Below, in pieces: positions 50,933 to 62,190 of a stretch of DNA of 64,000 nucleotides (the first letter of the stretch is position 1; each line of letters opens with the position of its first letter). The stretch is from assembly GCF_900109755.1 (NCBI RefSeq), contig NZ_FOAR01000027.1, forward strand, positions 1-64,000, in the 5' to 3' direction. The notes under the pieces are model-generated. The model had not been told where the DNA came from and made no database searches. It saw only the letters and a list, made by a program, of their open reading frames with translations. Source of the stretch: Pseudomonas agarici (GTDB lineage Bacteria; Pseudomonadota; Gammaproteobacteria; Pseudomonadales; Pseudomonadaceae). A program made the position numbers and the translations under genes.

Positions 50933-51017
50933 GTAGGAGCTGGTCTGCCGGTGATAGCGAAATATCAGTAGCCGAGGCCCACTGACAGCGCAATCGCCAG
51001 CAAGCCAGCCCCTGCAC
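50933..51017. repeat. REP doublet (REPIN) between gltB and gltF
   Basis: Two inverted P. fluorescens-type REP elements: the first (50933-50959) starts GTAGGAGCTGG, and the second (50989-51017) is its inverted partner, containing GCCAGCAAGCCAGC. They would form a long hairpin in the RNA just after gltB, a position that can protect the 3' end of the abundant binding-protein message. Confidence 0.8.
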
Positions 51018-51058
51018 AATATCTGCATGCGCTCCTTTTCCCTGTACTGGATTTTCCC

Positions 51059-51967
51059 ATGAGTTCTGTTGCTGTGTTCAGCAAAGCCTCGCCGTTCGAT
51101 GCACTGCAGCGCTGGCTACCCAAACTGGTGCTGGCGCCCAGCATGTTCATCGTCTTGGTAGGCTTCTACGGCTACATCCTGTGGACGTTCGTCCTGTCGT
51201 TCACTAACTCGACTTTCCTGCCGAGCTACAAATGGGTGGGCCTGGCGCAATACGCACGGTTGTTCGACAACGACCGCTGGTGGGTGGCGAGCAAGAACCT
51301 GGCGCTCTTCGGTGGCTTGTTCATTGGCATCACCTTGGCGATCGGGGTGTTGCTGGCCGTGTTCCTCGACCAGCGCATCCGCCGCGAAGGTTTTATCCGC
51401 ACTATTTACCTATATCCGATGGCGCTCTCGATGATTGTCACCGGTACCGCCTGGAAATGGCTGCTCAACCCTGGCATGGGCCTGGACAAATTGCTGCGTG
51501 ATTGGGGCTGGGAAGGCTTTCGCCTGGACTGGCTGATCGATCCCGATCGCGTGGTGTATTGCCTGGTGATTGCCGCGGTGTGGCAAGCCTCGGGTTTTAT
51601 CATGGCGATGTTCCTCGCCGGCCTGCGCGGTGTCGACCAATCGATTATCCGTGCCGCCCAGATCGATGGCGCGAGCCTGCCCAGGATCTACTGGAAGGTG
51701 GTGCTGCCCAGCTTGCGTCCGGTGTTCTTCAGTGCGGTGATGATCCTGGCGCACATCGCGATCAAGAGCTTCGACCTGGTGGCGGCGATGACCGCCGGCG
51801 GTCCGGGTTACTCCTCCGACCTGCCGGCCATGTTCATGTACTCCTTCACCTTCAGTCGCGGCCAGATGGGCATGGGCTCGGCCAGTGCGATTCTGATGCT
51901 CGGCGCGATTCTCGCGATCATCGTGCCTTACCTGTACTCCGAGCTGAGGACCCAGCGTCATGACTAG
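51059..51967 (+). CDS. gltF: Sugar ABC transporter permease GltF
   Basis: A 302-residue inner membrane permease (MalF-like, binding-protein-dependent transport family) with six or seven helices. The EAA loop that contacts the ATPase is seen near residue 195 (RAAQIDGASLPRIYWKVVLP). It forms the channel with GltG. It begins 146 bases after gltB, across the REP doublet, and overlaps gltG by 8 bases. Also called gtsB. Confidence 0.92.
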   Translation: MSSVAVFSKASPFDALQRWLPKLVLAPSMFIVLVGFYGYILWTFVLSFTNSTFLPSYKWVGLAQYARLFDNDRWWVASKNLALFGGLFIGITLAIGVLLAVFLDQRIRREGFIRTIYLYPMALSMIVTGTAWKWLLNPGMGLDKLLRDWGWEGFRLDWLIDPDRVVYCLVIAAVWQASGFIMAMFLAGLRGVDQSIIRAAQIDGASLPRIYWKVVLPSLRPVFFSAVMILAHIAIKSFDLVAAMTAGGPGYSSDLPAMFMYSFTFSRGQMGMGSASAILMLGAILAIIVPYLYSELRTQRHD

Positions 51968-52805
51968 TTTCGCCGCCAAACCTGTCATCAGCCTGAGTCG
52001 CATCGCGATCTACGCGGTGTTGATTCTCGCCGTGGTGCTGTACCTGGTGCCGCTGGTGGTCATGCTACTGACCAGCTTCAAGTCACCGGAAGACATCAGT
52101 ACTGGCAACTTGCTGAGCTGGCCGACAGTGATCACCGACATCGGCTGGATCAAAGCCTGGGCCACGGTCAACGGTTACTTCTGGAATTCGATCAAGATCA
52201 CCGTTCCGGCGGTGCTGATCTCCACCGCCATTGGTGCGTTGAACGGCTATGTGTTGTCGATGTGGCGTTTTCGCGGCTCACAGCTGTTCTTCGGACTGTT
52301 GCTGTTCGGTTGCTTCCTGCCGTTCCAGACCGTGCTGCTGCCGGCCTCCTTCACCCTCGGCAAGATGGGGCTGGCCAGCAGCACTAGCGGCCTGGTGTTG
52401 GTCCACGTGGTCTACGGCCTGGCGTTTACCACGCTGTTCTTCCGTAATTATTACGTGAGCATTCCCGATGCATTGGTGAAAGCGGCGCGCCTCGATGGTG
52501 CGGGTTTCTTCACCATCTTCCGGCGGATCATCCTGCCGATGTCGACCCCCATCATCATGGTCTGCCTGATCTGGCAGTTCACCCAGATCTGGAACGACTT
52601 CCTATTCGGTGTGGTGTTCTCCAGCGGCGATTCGCAGCCTATCACGGTGGCGCTGAACAACCTGGTCAACACCAGTACCGGGGTCAAGGAATACAACGTG
52701 GATATGGCCGCGGCGATGATCGCCGGGCTGCCGACCCTGCTGGTCTATGTGGTCGCAGGCAAGTATTTCGTGCGTGGGCTGACAGCCGGCGCGGTCAAGG
52801 GGTAA
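51960..52805 (+). CDS. gltG: Sugar ABC transporter permease GltG
   Basis: A 281-residue MalG-like permease with six helices. The EAA loop is VKAARLDGAGFFTIFRRIILP near residue 178 (given as a region; key residues are the Asp-Gly and following Pro). The partner of GltF. Its start overlaps gltF and its stop lies 2 bases before gltK, so the three are translated as a unit. Also called gtsC. Confidence 0.92.
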   Translation: MTSFAAKPVISLSRIAIYAVLILAVVLYLVPLVVMLLTSFKSPEDISTGNLLSWPTVITDIGWIKAWATVNGYFWNSIKITVPAVLISTAIGALNGYVLSMWRFRGSQLFFGLLLFGCFLPFQTVLLPASFTLGKMGLASSTSGLVLVHVVYGLAFTTLFFRNYYVSIPDALVKAARLDGAGFFTIFRRIILPMSTPIIMVCLIWQFTQIWNDFLFGVVFSSGDSQPITVALNNLVNTSTGVKEYNVDMAAAMIAGLPTLLVYVVAGKYFVRGLTAGAVKG

Positions 52806-52807
52806 TC

Positions 52808-53968
<1,161 letters not shown>

Positions 53969-53972
53969 GTTA

Positions 53973-53998
53973 GCGGCGGGTGGTTCGCCACCCGTCGC
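53973..53998 (+). promoter_or_regulatory. Stable UUCG-loop hairpin between gltK and oprB
   Basis: GCGGCGGGTGG, TTCG loop, CCACCCGTCGC: an 11-base stem with one mismatch and no T run. It is likely an RNA-processing or stability element, or a weak terminator, that lets oprB be expressed differently from the transporter genes. Confidence 0.55.
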
Positions 53999-54031
53999 GA
54001 TTGATGTGAACCACGTTCAATAAAATCTGTT

Positions 54032-54039
54032 AATAAAAA
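54032..54039 (+). promoter_or_regulatory. Crc/Hfq (CA) motif at oprB
   Basis: AATAAAAA, followed by TAAGACGAGG, fits AANAANAA and lies about 20 bases before the oprB ATG. Confidence 0.45.
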
Positions 54040-54057
54040 TAAGACGAGGATGCAGGG

Positions 54058-55407
54058 ATGAAAAAGAAGAACACCAATACTCCATTGATCTGCCGGTTGT
54101 CTGCGGTGGCGGCGTTAACCCTGGCTGGGAGTGCGCATGCGGCCGATGCTTTCAGCTCAAGTTCGAAGTGGATGACCGGTGATTGGGGGGGTGAGCGGAC
54201 CCAATTGATCGAACGGGGTATCGATATTCAGTCTGACTACGTGGGTGAAGTCGCCGGCAATCTCGGCGGCGGCTACAACAACGACAAGACGGCGCGTTAC
54301 AGCGACCAGTTCGGCCTGGGCGTCAAACTGGACCTGCAAAAGCTGTGGGGTTGGGATAACACTCAGGCCAAGATTCAGCTCACCAACCGCAACGGCGAGA
54401 GCATCTCCAATGACCGTGTCGGCGACCCGCGTGCCGGCACCCTGAGCTCCTCGCAGGAAGTCTACGGTCGTGGGCATATGGTCCGGCTGACTCAATTGTG
54501 GATCCAGCACCAGTTCCTCGACGGCAAACTGGACGTCAAAGCCGGTTACTTCGGTGAAGGTGAAGACTTCAACACGTTCCTTTGCGACTTCCAGAACCTG
54601 GCCTTCTGCGGCTCCCAAGTGGGTAACTGGGCGACTGGCATCTGGTACAACTGGCCGGTCAGCCAGGCGGCATTGCGTGTGAAGTACCACATCACCCCCG
54701 AACTCTATGCGCAGATCGGTGCGTACAACCAGAACCCATCGCAACTGGAGCACGGTAACGGCTTCAAGCTCAGCGGCAGTGGAACCAAGGGCACCGTCTT
54801 GCCAGTCGAACTGGTTTGGTCGCCGAAGGTCAACAGCCTGCCCGGCGAATACCGCGTGGGTTACTACAAAAGCACCTCCGACGCCGCCGACGTGCGCGAG
54901 GACGACAACGGCCAGGACGCCGCCACCAGCGGTAACGGTTTTCGCGTTCACAACAGCAAGCACGGCTACTGGTTCGTTGGCCAGCAGCAACTCACCACCC
55001 ACAACGGCGATGCTTCCCGAGGTCTGAACGTTGCGGCCAACGCTACGTTCCACGACAAGGACACCAACGTCATCGACAACTACCAATCGCTGATGTTCGT
55101 GTACAAAGGCCCATTCGATGCGCGCCCGAAGGATGATATCGGTATTGGCGTCGCCCGCATCCATATCAACGATGACGTGAAGAAAAACGCCGAGCTGGCC
55201 AACGCCGCCATAGGTGTCAGCGATTACAACAACCCGTTGTACTCGCCACTGCGCGACACCGAGCACAACTATGAGCTGAACTACGGTATCCACGTTACCA
55301 ATTGGCTGACGGTACGTCCCAACCTGCAATACATCACTCACCCAGGGGGCGTGAACAAAGTGGATGACGCCGTGGTCGCTGGCCTGAAAATTCAATCGGT
55401 CTTCTAA
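54058..55407 (+). CDS. oprB: Carbohydrate-selective porin OprB
   Basis: A 449-residue outer membrane porin of the OprB family that passes glucose and related sugars. A signal peptide covers about residues 1-29 (cleaved near AHAAD). The mature start SKWMTGDWGGERTQLIERGI is the family's typical first segment. The body has alternating beta-strand patterns and ends in LKIQSVF, with a C-terminal Phe needed for outer membrane assembly. It is downstream of gltBFGK with a hairpin between, and ends at a bidirectional terminator. Confidence 0.95.
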   Translation: MKKKNTNTPLICRLSAVAALTLAGSAHAADAFSSSSKWMTGDWGGERTQLIERGIDIQSDYVGEVAGNLGGGYNNDKTARYSDQFGLGVKLDLQKLWGWDNTQAKIQLTNRNGESISNDRVGDPRAGTLSSSQEVYGRGHMVRLTQLWIQHQFLDGKLDVKAGYFGEGEDFNTFLCDFQNLAFCGSQVGNWATGIWYNWPVSQAALRVKYHITPELYAQIGAYNQNPSQLEHGNGFKLSGSGTKGTVLPVELVWSPKVNSLPGEYRVGYYKSTSDAADVREDDNGQDAATSGNGFRVHNSKHGYWFVGQQQLTTHNGDASRGLNVAANATFHDKDTNVIDNYQSLMFVYKGPFDARPKDDIGIGVARIHINDDVKKNAELANAAIGVSDYNNPLYSPLRDTEHNYELNYGIHVTNWLTVRPNLQYITHPGGVNKVDDAVVAGLKIQSVF

Positions 55408-55443
55408 GCCTCGACTGATAAGCTCTCTCTTTATGCGCGTCTT

Positions 55444-55476
55444 GCGGATGGCTCTCCTGGCCATCCGCTTTTTTTT
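55444..55476. terminator. Terminator between oprB and hexR
   Basis: GCGGATGGC and its complement GCCATCCGC around TCTCCTG, followed by eight T on the plus strand. It ends oprB and can also slow hexR transcripts arriving from the other side. Confidence 0.88.
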
Positions 55477-55487
55477 CGGGTCAGGGG

Positions 55488-56357
55488 TCAGTCGAACTCG
55501 TCACCCACGGGGTAACGGCTGGCATTGAGGCTTTCCTTGATCTTGCGCAGGTGCGGCTGGAAGTCCACGCCTCGGCGTAGGGTCATGCCGGTGGCCAGTA
55601 CATCGAGCACCGTCAACTGGACAATCCGTGAGGTCATCGGCATGTAGATGTCGGTGTCTTCGGGCAACGGAATGTTCAGGCTCAGGGTGCTGGCCTTGGC
55701 CAGTGGCGAACCGGCGGCCGTCAGGCCGAGGACCGAGGCGCCATTCGCTCGGGCGATGCGCGCCACCTCCACCAGTTCCCGCGTGCGTCCAGTGTAGGAA
55801 ATGATCACGAACAGTTCGCCGGTATGGGCGACCGAGGCGATCATGCGCTGCATCAGCACGTCGACGTGGGCCGTGACCGCCATGTTGAAGCGGAAGAACT
55901 TGTGCAGGGCGTCCATGGCCACTGGCGCCGAGGCGCCCAGACCGAAGAAGTGGATCTGCCTGGCCTGGGTCAGCAGATCGACGGCGCGGTTGATCAGGGC
56001 TGGATCCAGTACCTGGCAGACGCTGTCCAACGAGGCGATCGCGCTGCCGAAAATCTTCCGGGTATAGGCTTCGGCGTCGTCGTCGGCTTCCACTGCCCGG
56101 CTGACATAGGCCGCACCGCTGGCCAGGCTTTGGGCCAATTGCAGCTTGAGTTCCGGGTAGCCGCTGACATCGAACGAACGACAGAAGCGGTTGACCGTCG
56201 GTTCGCTCACCGAAGCCGCCTGGGCGAGGGCGGCGATACTGTAGCGGGTCGCCTGCTGTGGGTTGAGCAGGATGACTTCGGCGACTTTACGCTCGGCCTT
56301 GTTCAGGTCTTCGAGACGGTTCTGGATCTGTTCCAGCAGATTTCGCACGCGGTCCAT
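55488..56357 (-). CDS. hexR: Transcriptional repressor HexR
   Basis: A 289-residue RpiR-family regulator. It has an N-terminal helix-turn-helix (RYSIAALAQAASVSEPTVNRFCRSF, recognition helix near residue 50) and a C-terminal SIS sugar-phosphate domain (about 125-260) with GLGASAPVAMDALHKFFR and IISYTGRTRELVEVA. It represses zwf-pgl-eda, edd-glk and gap, and is released by KDPG. I chose the ATG at 56357, matching the normal N-terminus MDRVRNLLE; the open frame continues to 56828, but that part overlaps the divergent zwf gene and is not coding. HexR sites lie in the hexR/zwf gap. Confidence 0.95.
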   Translation of the reverse strand: MDRVRNLLEQIQNRLEDLNKAERKVAEVILLNPQQATRYSIAALAQAASVSEPTVNRFCRSFDVSGYPELKLQLAQSLASGAAYVSRAVEADDDAEAYTRKIFGSAIASLDSVCQVLDPALINRAVDLLTQARQIHFFGLGASAPVAMDALHKFFRFNMAVTAHVDVLMQRMIASVAHTGELFVIISYTGRTRELVEVARIARANGASVLGLTAAGSPLAKASTLSLNIPLPEDTDIYMPMTSRIVQLTVLDVLATGMTLRRGVDFQPHLRKIKESLNASRYPVGDEFD

Positions 56358-56476
56358 GTTGATGTTCCTTGGTTCTGCAATGCCTATAAGAACACGCTTT
56401 GGCGGCTCTCGGCGGTGGCCTATCCTACTGATGGCGTCTGTGGACCACCACTCGCAATCGTCAGTTTGATAAAATG

Positions 56477-56491
56477 TTGTGATTATTACTA
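56477..56491. promoter_or_regulatory. HexR-type operator in the hexR/zwf gap
   Basis: TTGT GATTATT ACTA matches TTGT-N7-ACAA with one mismatch. With its flanks it reads TGTTGT-N7-ACTACA, nearly a longer palindrome, which could also suit the related regulator RccR. Confidence 0.65.
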
Positions 56492-56538
56492 CATTTTTCC
56501 TTGAATGATGCCTCAAAAAAAGGTATTTATCGTTTAAC

Positions 56539-56553
56539 TTGATAAAAGAACAA
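56539..56553. promoter_or_regulatory. Second HexR-like site and Crc/Hfq motif at zwf
   Basis: TTGA TAAAAGA ACAA matches the HexR consensus with one mismatch. Its right half overlaps AAGAACAA (56546-56553), a perfect AANAANAA Crc/Hfq motif 5 bases before the zwf ATG. Confidence 0.5.
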
Positions 56554-56558
56554 ACATC

Positions 56559-58014
<1,456 letters not shown>

Positions 58015-58028
<14 letters not shown>

Positions 58029-58728
58029 ATTGAAACTACCTCAGGGTGTGACGGGACGCGAATTCAGTACCCCGGCGTTGTTGGCCGAAGGCCAGGCCAA
58101 GGAAGTGGCGCAACGGCTGCGTGCGGCGATTGCCGCCCGTGGCGTGGCGAGCTTGGTGGTTTCCGGCGGACGCAGCCCGGTGGCATTTTTCCAGAACCTG
58201 GCCAAGCAGGAGCTGGATTGGAGCAAGGTGGTGATCAGCCTCGCCGACGAGCGCTGGGTGCCGGTCGAGCACGCCGACAGCAATGCCGGTCTGCTCAAAC
58301 GTTACCTGCTGCAAGGCCCGGTGGCCCAGGCCCGATTTATCGGTCTGTACAGCCTCGCGGCCAATTTGGATGAAGCCGCGCAGCAGGCCGATCAGTTCCT
58401 CGCCGAGCTGCCGGATATCGACGTGCTGGTACTGGGCATGGGCGATGACGGTCACACCGCTTCATTGTTCCCCAACAGCCCGAACCTGCAGGCCGCCTTG
58501 CAGGTGGATGGCAGCCGGCGGGTCTGGCCGATGTTGGCACCGACCGTGCCCCGCCAGCGTCTGACCATGAGTCGGTCCCTGTTGTCCTCGGCGATCTTTA
58601 CCGTGCTGGCGATTTCCGGCCAGTCGAAATTGACCACCCTGAACGCCGCGTTAGCGGGCGATGAGCTGGCTGTGATGCCGATTCGCGCGTTTCTGAAACC
58701 TACATTAGAGATTTACTGGTGCCCATGA
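58015..58728 (+). CDS. pgl: 6-phosphogluconolactonase
   Basis: A 237-residue lactonase of the DevB/SOL type that hydrolyses 6-phosphogluconolactone to 6-phosphogluconate. Signatures are VVSGGRSPVAFFQNLAK near residue 44, SLADERWVPVEHADSNAGLLKR near residue 75 (key Asp-Glu-Arg) and LGMGDDGHTASLFPNSP near residue 141. The start is the ATG at 58015 after GGGAGG, inside the end of zwf, so translation is coupled. eda follows 14 bases after the stop. Confidence 0.95.
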
Positions 58729-58742
58729 GCCAAGGATCAGCT

Positions 58743-59411
58743 GCTATGAAAAACAATGACTCGACCGTCTCCATGGCAGACAAGGTCGCTCTGATCGACG
58801 AACTGTGTACCCAGGCGCGAATCCTGCCGGTTATCACCATCGCTCGCGAGCAGGATGTCCTGCCGCTGGCCGATGCCCTGGCCGCCGGTGGCCTGACCGC
58901 CCTGGAAGTGACCTTGCGTTCGCAGTTCGGTCTCAAGGCCATCCGGATCCTGCGTGAACAGCGTCCGGAGCTGGTGACCGGTGCCGGTACCGTCCTCGAT
59001 TGCCAGATGCTGGAGGCGGCGCAGGCGGCGGGCTCGCAGTTCATCGTCACCCCGGGAATTACCCGCGAGCTGCTGCAAGCCAGCGTCGAGAGCCCGATCC
59101 CCTTGTTGCCGGGCATCAGCAACGCCTCGGGGATCATGGAGGCCTATGGTCTGGGCTATCGCCGCTTCAAGCTGTTTCCGGCGGAAGTCTGCGGTGGCGT
59201 GGCGGCGATCAAGGCGCTCGGCGGCCCGTTCGGCGAAGTGAAGTTTTGCCCGACCGGCGGCGTCGGCCCAGCTAATATCAGGAGCTACATGGCGCTAAAA
59301 AACGTCATGTGCGTGGGCGGTAGTTGGATGCTGGATCCGCAATGGATCAAGAACGGCGACTGGGCCCGCATCCAGGAGTGCACCGCCGAGGCACTAGCCT
59401 TGCTGGATTGA
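58743..59411 (+). CDS. eda: KDPG aldolase (2-dehydro-3-deoxy-phosphogluconate aldolase)
   Basis: A 222-residue class I aldolase that splits KDPG to pyruvate and glyceraldehyde 3-phosphate. The catalytic Glu lies in ALEVTLRS near residue 57, the conserved GAGTVLD near residue 80, and the Schiff-base Lys in FKLFPAE near residue 143. The phosphate site is CPTGGVGP near residue 170. The start is the ATG at 58743, 6 bases after AGGA; a GTG at 58719 is less likely. Terminator follows. KDPG is also the HexR inducer, so this enzyme sets the signal level. Confidence 0.96.
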   Translation, partial: AMKNNDSTVSMADKVALIDELCTQARILPVITIAREQDVLPLADALAAGGLTALEVTLRSQFGLKAIRILREQRPELVTGAGTVLDCQMLEAAQAAGSQFIVTPGITRELLQASVESPIPLLPGISNASGIMEAYGLGYRRFKLFPAEVCGGVAAIKALGGPFGEVKFCPTGGVGPANIRSYMALKNVMCVGGSWMLDPQWIKNGDWARIQECTAEALALLD

Positions 59412-59446
59412 TCATTACTGAATTCGTTGTGTGTTCTACGGCTTTA

Positions 59447-59477
59447 CGGTGCGCCTAATGGCTGCACCGTTTTTTTA
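59447..59477 (+). terminator. Terminator after eda
   Basis: ACGGTGC/GCACCGT stem with a loop of about 11 bases and seven T. Confidence 0.85.
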
Positions 59478-59497
59478 TGCCTGGCGAAAAGCCTGGA

Positions 59498-60682
59498 TCA
59501 GCCGGTCAACTCGGCCAATGCCCGCACCAGCAAACCCATATCCTGCGCCGAGGTGGTAAATCCCGGGGTGATGCGGATGCACGGTCCGCAGGCCGAGCCG
59601 CTACGCACCACCGTGAACAGGTTGTAGTCCTTCAACAGTTGATCGACCATCACCTGCTGATCTGCCTGGCGAGTAAAGCGCATCGAGGTGATTGCGCTGT
59701 ACAGGCGTGGGTCATCCGATGTCATCACCTCGACACCTGGCATCTTGCGCGCTTCGCCGACCCACAAATCGCGCAGGTAACTCAGGCGTGCGCCCTTGGC
59801 AGCCGCGCCGCCGATTTCCCGATGTTCGGCGAACACCGTGGGCAGGGTCATCAACGCCGGAACGTTCGGTGTACTGTTGGGGGTGCGCGAGCGGATATCC
59901 GTGACCGGGTAATGCATTTCGCCCATGTCCGGATCAATATCGGCCAAACGCTCGGGATCGATATAGATCACCCCTAGGCTCAACGGTGCGCCGATCCACT
60001 TCTGCAGGTTGAAGCCTGCAAAGGCCACGCCCATCTGCGCCAGGTCGAACTCGATCTGCCCCAGTGCATGGGCTCCATCAAGGATCACATCGATCCCGTA
60101 CTCCTGGCTCGCCTCGGTAATCTCCCGCACCGGCATCACCAGGCCGGTACGGTGGGTGACATGGGTCAGCGCCATCAGTTTTAGGCGCGGATAGCGTGCG
60201 AACGCCTCGCGGTAGGTCGCCAGCAACGATTCGAAGCTCGCCGGGTGGACGTGTTCCAGGCGAATCAACTGCACGCCGCGATGGCGTTCGAGCCAGTTCA
60301 GCGCGCCCTTTACCGTGTCGTATTCCAAGTCGCTGTACAGCACCTGGTCGCCCGGTTGCAGGCGGTTATAGTTGCGGATCAGCGATTGTAAGGCGTCGGT
60401 GGCGCAGCGGGTGAAGGCGACCGCCTCGTCGCTGACACCTATCAGTTCGGCCAACTCGGTGCGAATCGCCACGCTGACGACTTTCTCGAAATGCTGGCGG
60501 ACATACACTGAATTGCTGCGGTTGATGAACTCGATATTGTGCTGGTAGTCCTCGATCACCCGGCGGCTCATGCGACCGAAGTAACCGTTTTCCAGATTGA
60601 GCGGTCCGGGTTCGACGTCGTAGCGCTGGGCCACGGCTTGCCAGAAGTTGTCGTTGCGGGCGTTATCTTCGTTCCTTGGCAT
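59498..60682 (-). CDS. Class V aminotransferase-family PLP enzyme
   Basis: A 394-residue fold-type I PLP enzyme of the class V group (isopenicillin N epimerase/cysteine desulfurase-like). PLP contacts are visible: TRCATDALQSLI near residue 90, DGAHALGQIEFDL near residue 196 (the Asp pairing with PLP nitrogen) and the Schiff-base Lys in FNLQKWIGAPL near residue 225. The C-terminal Arg-containing RSGSACGPCIRITPG fits substrate carboxylate binding. The start motif NLENGYFGRMS is typical of epimerase-like members. The substrate cannot be named. It neighbours a DUF3820 gene on the same strand. Confidence 0.82.
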   Translation of the reverse strand: MPRNEDNARNDNFWQAVAQRYDVEPGPLNLENGYFGRMSRRVIEDYQHNIEFINRSNSVYVRQHFEKVVSVAIRTELAELIGVSDEAVAFTRCATDALQSLIRNYNRLQPGDQVLYSDLEYDTVKGALNWLERHRGVQLIRLEHVHPASFESLLATYREAFARYPRLKLMALTHVTHRTGLVMPVREITEASQEYGIDVILDGAHALGQIEFDLAQMGVAFAGFNLQKWIGAPLSLGVIYIDPERLADIDPDMGEMHYPVTDIRSRTPNSTPNVPALMTLPTVFAEHREIGGAAAKGARLSYLRDLWVGEARKMPGVEVMTSDDPRLYSAITSMRFTRQADQQVMVDQLLKDYNLFTVVRSGSACGPCIRITPGFTTSAQDMGLLVRALAELTG

Positions 60683-60698
60683 GGTGGGGCTCGTCGGG

Positions 60699-60935
60699 TC
60701 AGGGGCGGGGTTTGGGTTTGCCGTGCTGGGCGCGCAGGGGATCGAGCAGGTCGCTGAGGCCGTTGTGGTCGATCTCCTGCATCAACGCCAGCAGGCCGCC
60801 GAGTTCACCGTGGGGAAAGCCTTCGCGGGCGAACCAGTTCAGGTACGGGCCGGGCAGGTCGGCGATGATCAGCCCCTTGTACTTGCCAAAGGGCATTTCG
60901 CGGGTGATCAGTAGTTCGAGCTTTTCGAGATTCAT
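60699..60935 (-). CDS. DUF3820 family protein
   Basis: A 78-residue small cytoplasmic protein with the DUF3820 core MPFGKYKGLIIADLPGPYLNWF (key residues PFGKYKG and LP-x-x-YL-x-W). Related domains occur beside exonucleases, and the family is annotated as a putative quorum-sensing-regulated virulence factor in P. aeruginosa, but its function is not established. Length is normal. It probably shares a transcript with the aminotransferase gene, whose start lies 17 bases downstream on the minus strand. Confidence 0.82.
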   Translation of the reverse strand: MNLEKLELLITREMPFGKYKGLIIADLPGPYLNWFAREGFPHGELGGLLALMQEIDHNGLSDLLDPLRAQHGKPKPRP

Positions 60936-61135
60936 TGGGGCCTCAGGTGTTCAAACCACTGGAAAAATACAGGCATTCTGCACGCAGGCCAATTGACAGA
61001 TCATGCAAATAACAGGGGTACAGATTTTTCGATTATTTATAAGTGACTAAAAATACACATGAAAATCATGAGTTGAAGGCTGGCATGGTGACTGCAACGG
61101 TCTGATTAACTTCCACCACCAGAAGGAATTGAGTC

Positions 61136-61600
61136 ATGACCAACTCGAACAAAGAAGCCATTTCGGTGCTCAATCATCTGATTGAAGTCAGCAAGGATGG
61201 CCAGGAAGGCTTCAAGACATGCGCCGAAGATATCAAGAGCCCCGAGCTCAAGGCGCTGTTCGTGCAGCTTTCGGGCGAGTGCGAGGCGGCGGCCGTGGAA
61301 TTGCAGACCGAGGTGCGCAAGCTCGGCGGCGATCCGCAAACCTCCACCAGCGTCGCCGGTAGCCTGCACCGTCGTTGGGTGGACGTGAAGTCGTTGTTTA
61401 CCGGCAAGGGCGAAGAAGCGGTGCTCAACGAGGCCGAACGCGGCGAGGACCATGCCAAGAAGGCTTATCAGGAGGCGCTGGAAAAGCTCGCCAAGCACAA
61501 CCTGTTGGGCCTGCATGATCTGGTGAATCGTCAATACCAGAGCGTGCTGCGTAACCATGACCAGGTCAAGGTGCTGCGTAATATCGCTCGCGCCAGCTAA
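61136..61600 (+). CDS. PA2169-family four-helix-bundle protein (DUF2383)
   Basis: A 154-residue ferritin-like four-helix bundle of the DUF2383 family. Helices are evident at about 5-30, 35-65, 80-115 and 120-150. Glu and His residues recur in ferritin-like positions (EVSKDGQEGFKTCAEDI; NEAERGEDHAKKAY), but metal binding is unproved. In P. aeruginosa such proteins are induced under oxygen limitation or stress. The start follows AAGGAA. It is monocistronic, with a terminator 17 bases after its stop. Confidence 0.85.
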   Translation: MTNSNKEAISVLNHLIEVSKDGQEGFKTCAEDIKSPELKALFVQLSGECEAAAVELQTEVRKLGGDPQTSTSVAGSLHRRWVDVKSLFTGKGEEAVLNEAERGEDHAKKAYQEALEKLAKHNLLGLHDLVNRQYQSVLRNHDQVKVLRNIARAS

Positions 61601-61616
61601 GACCTGAAGCTGTTGG

Positions 61617-61642
61617 AAAACGCCGGTTTATCCGGCGTTTTC
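61617..61642 (+). terminator. Terminator after the DUF2383 gene
   Basis: AAAACGCCGG and its complement around TTTA, with TTTTC. It also lies just after the MaoC gene on the opposite strand and may work in both directions. Confidence 0.85.
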
Positions 61643-61659
61643 TATGCGCGATCGACCAT

Positions 61660-62130
61660 TCAGCCAATGGTGATGGGCGGCGGACTGGTCAGGGTCACGG
61701 TCTGCTGCTTACGCGGGGCGAGGATTTGCGCCTCGCCGTCGACCACCAGCTCATCGCGCTGGTTGAACACGCGGGTGGCGATACGCACACGAAACTTCGG
61801 TAGCTTCTCGAGGACCTCCAAGCGCACGGTCAGGGTGTCGCCAATCTTCACCGGCTTCTGGAAGTTCATTTGCTGGCCCAGGTAGATGGTGCCCGGTCCA
61901 GGCAGCTCGCAAGCCACCGCCGCGCTGATCAGCGCTCCGCTGAACATGCCATGGGCAATGCGTTCTTTGAACATGCTGGCGGCAGCGAATTCGGCATCCA
62001 AGTGCACCGGGTTGTGATCACCGGACATGGCGGCGAACAGCTGGATATCGCGTTCTTCCACGGTCTTGCTGTAGCTGGCGGTCTGGCCGACTTCGAGGGC
62101 CTCGTAAGGCGTATTGGTCACCTGGGTCAT
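61660..62130 (-). CDS. MaoC/PhaJ-type (R)-enoyl-CoA hydratase
   Basis: A 156-residue hot-dog fold hydratase. The hydratase 2 motif with catalytic Asp and His is FAAMSGDHNPVHLD (near residue 35), followed by IAHGMFSGALISAAV. This matches PhaJ-type (R)-specific enoyl-CoA hydratases that supply (R)-3-hydroxyacyl-CoA from beta-oxidation for polyhydroxyalkanoate. The start is the ATG at 62130, preceded by the expected MTQVTNTPYEAL terminus; an open extension to 62184 is unlikely. Together with the hydrolase and fadD next to it, it forms a lipid-use neighbourhood also seen in P. aeruginosa. Confidence 0.88.
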   Translation of the reverse strand: MTQVTNTPYEALEVGQTASYSKTVEERDIQLFAAMSGDHNPVHLDAEFAAASMFKERIAHGMFSGALISAAVACELPGPGTIYLGQQMNFQKPVKIGDTLTVRLEVLEKLPKFRVRIATRVFNQRDELVVDGEAQILAPRKQQTVTLTSPPPITIG

Positions 62131-62190
62131 CTGATACTTGTCCTGTGAAGATTTAGTTAAAATCAACTCATTGATTTTAAACAAGAATAG

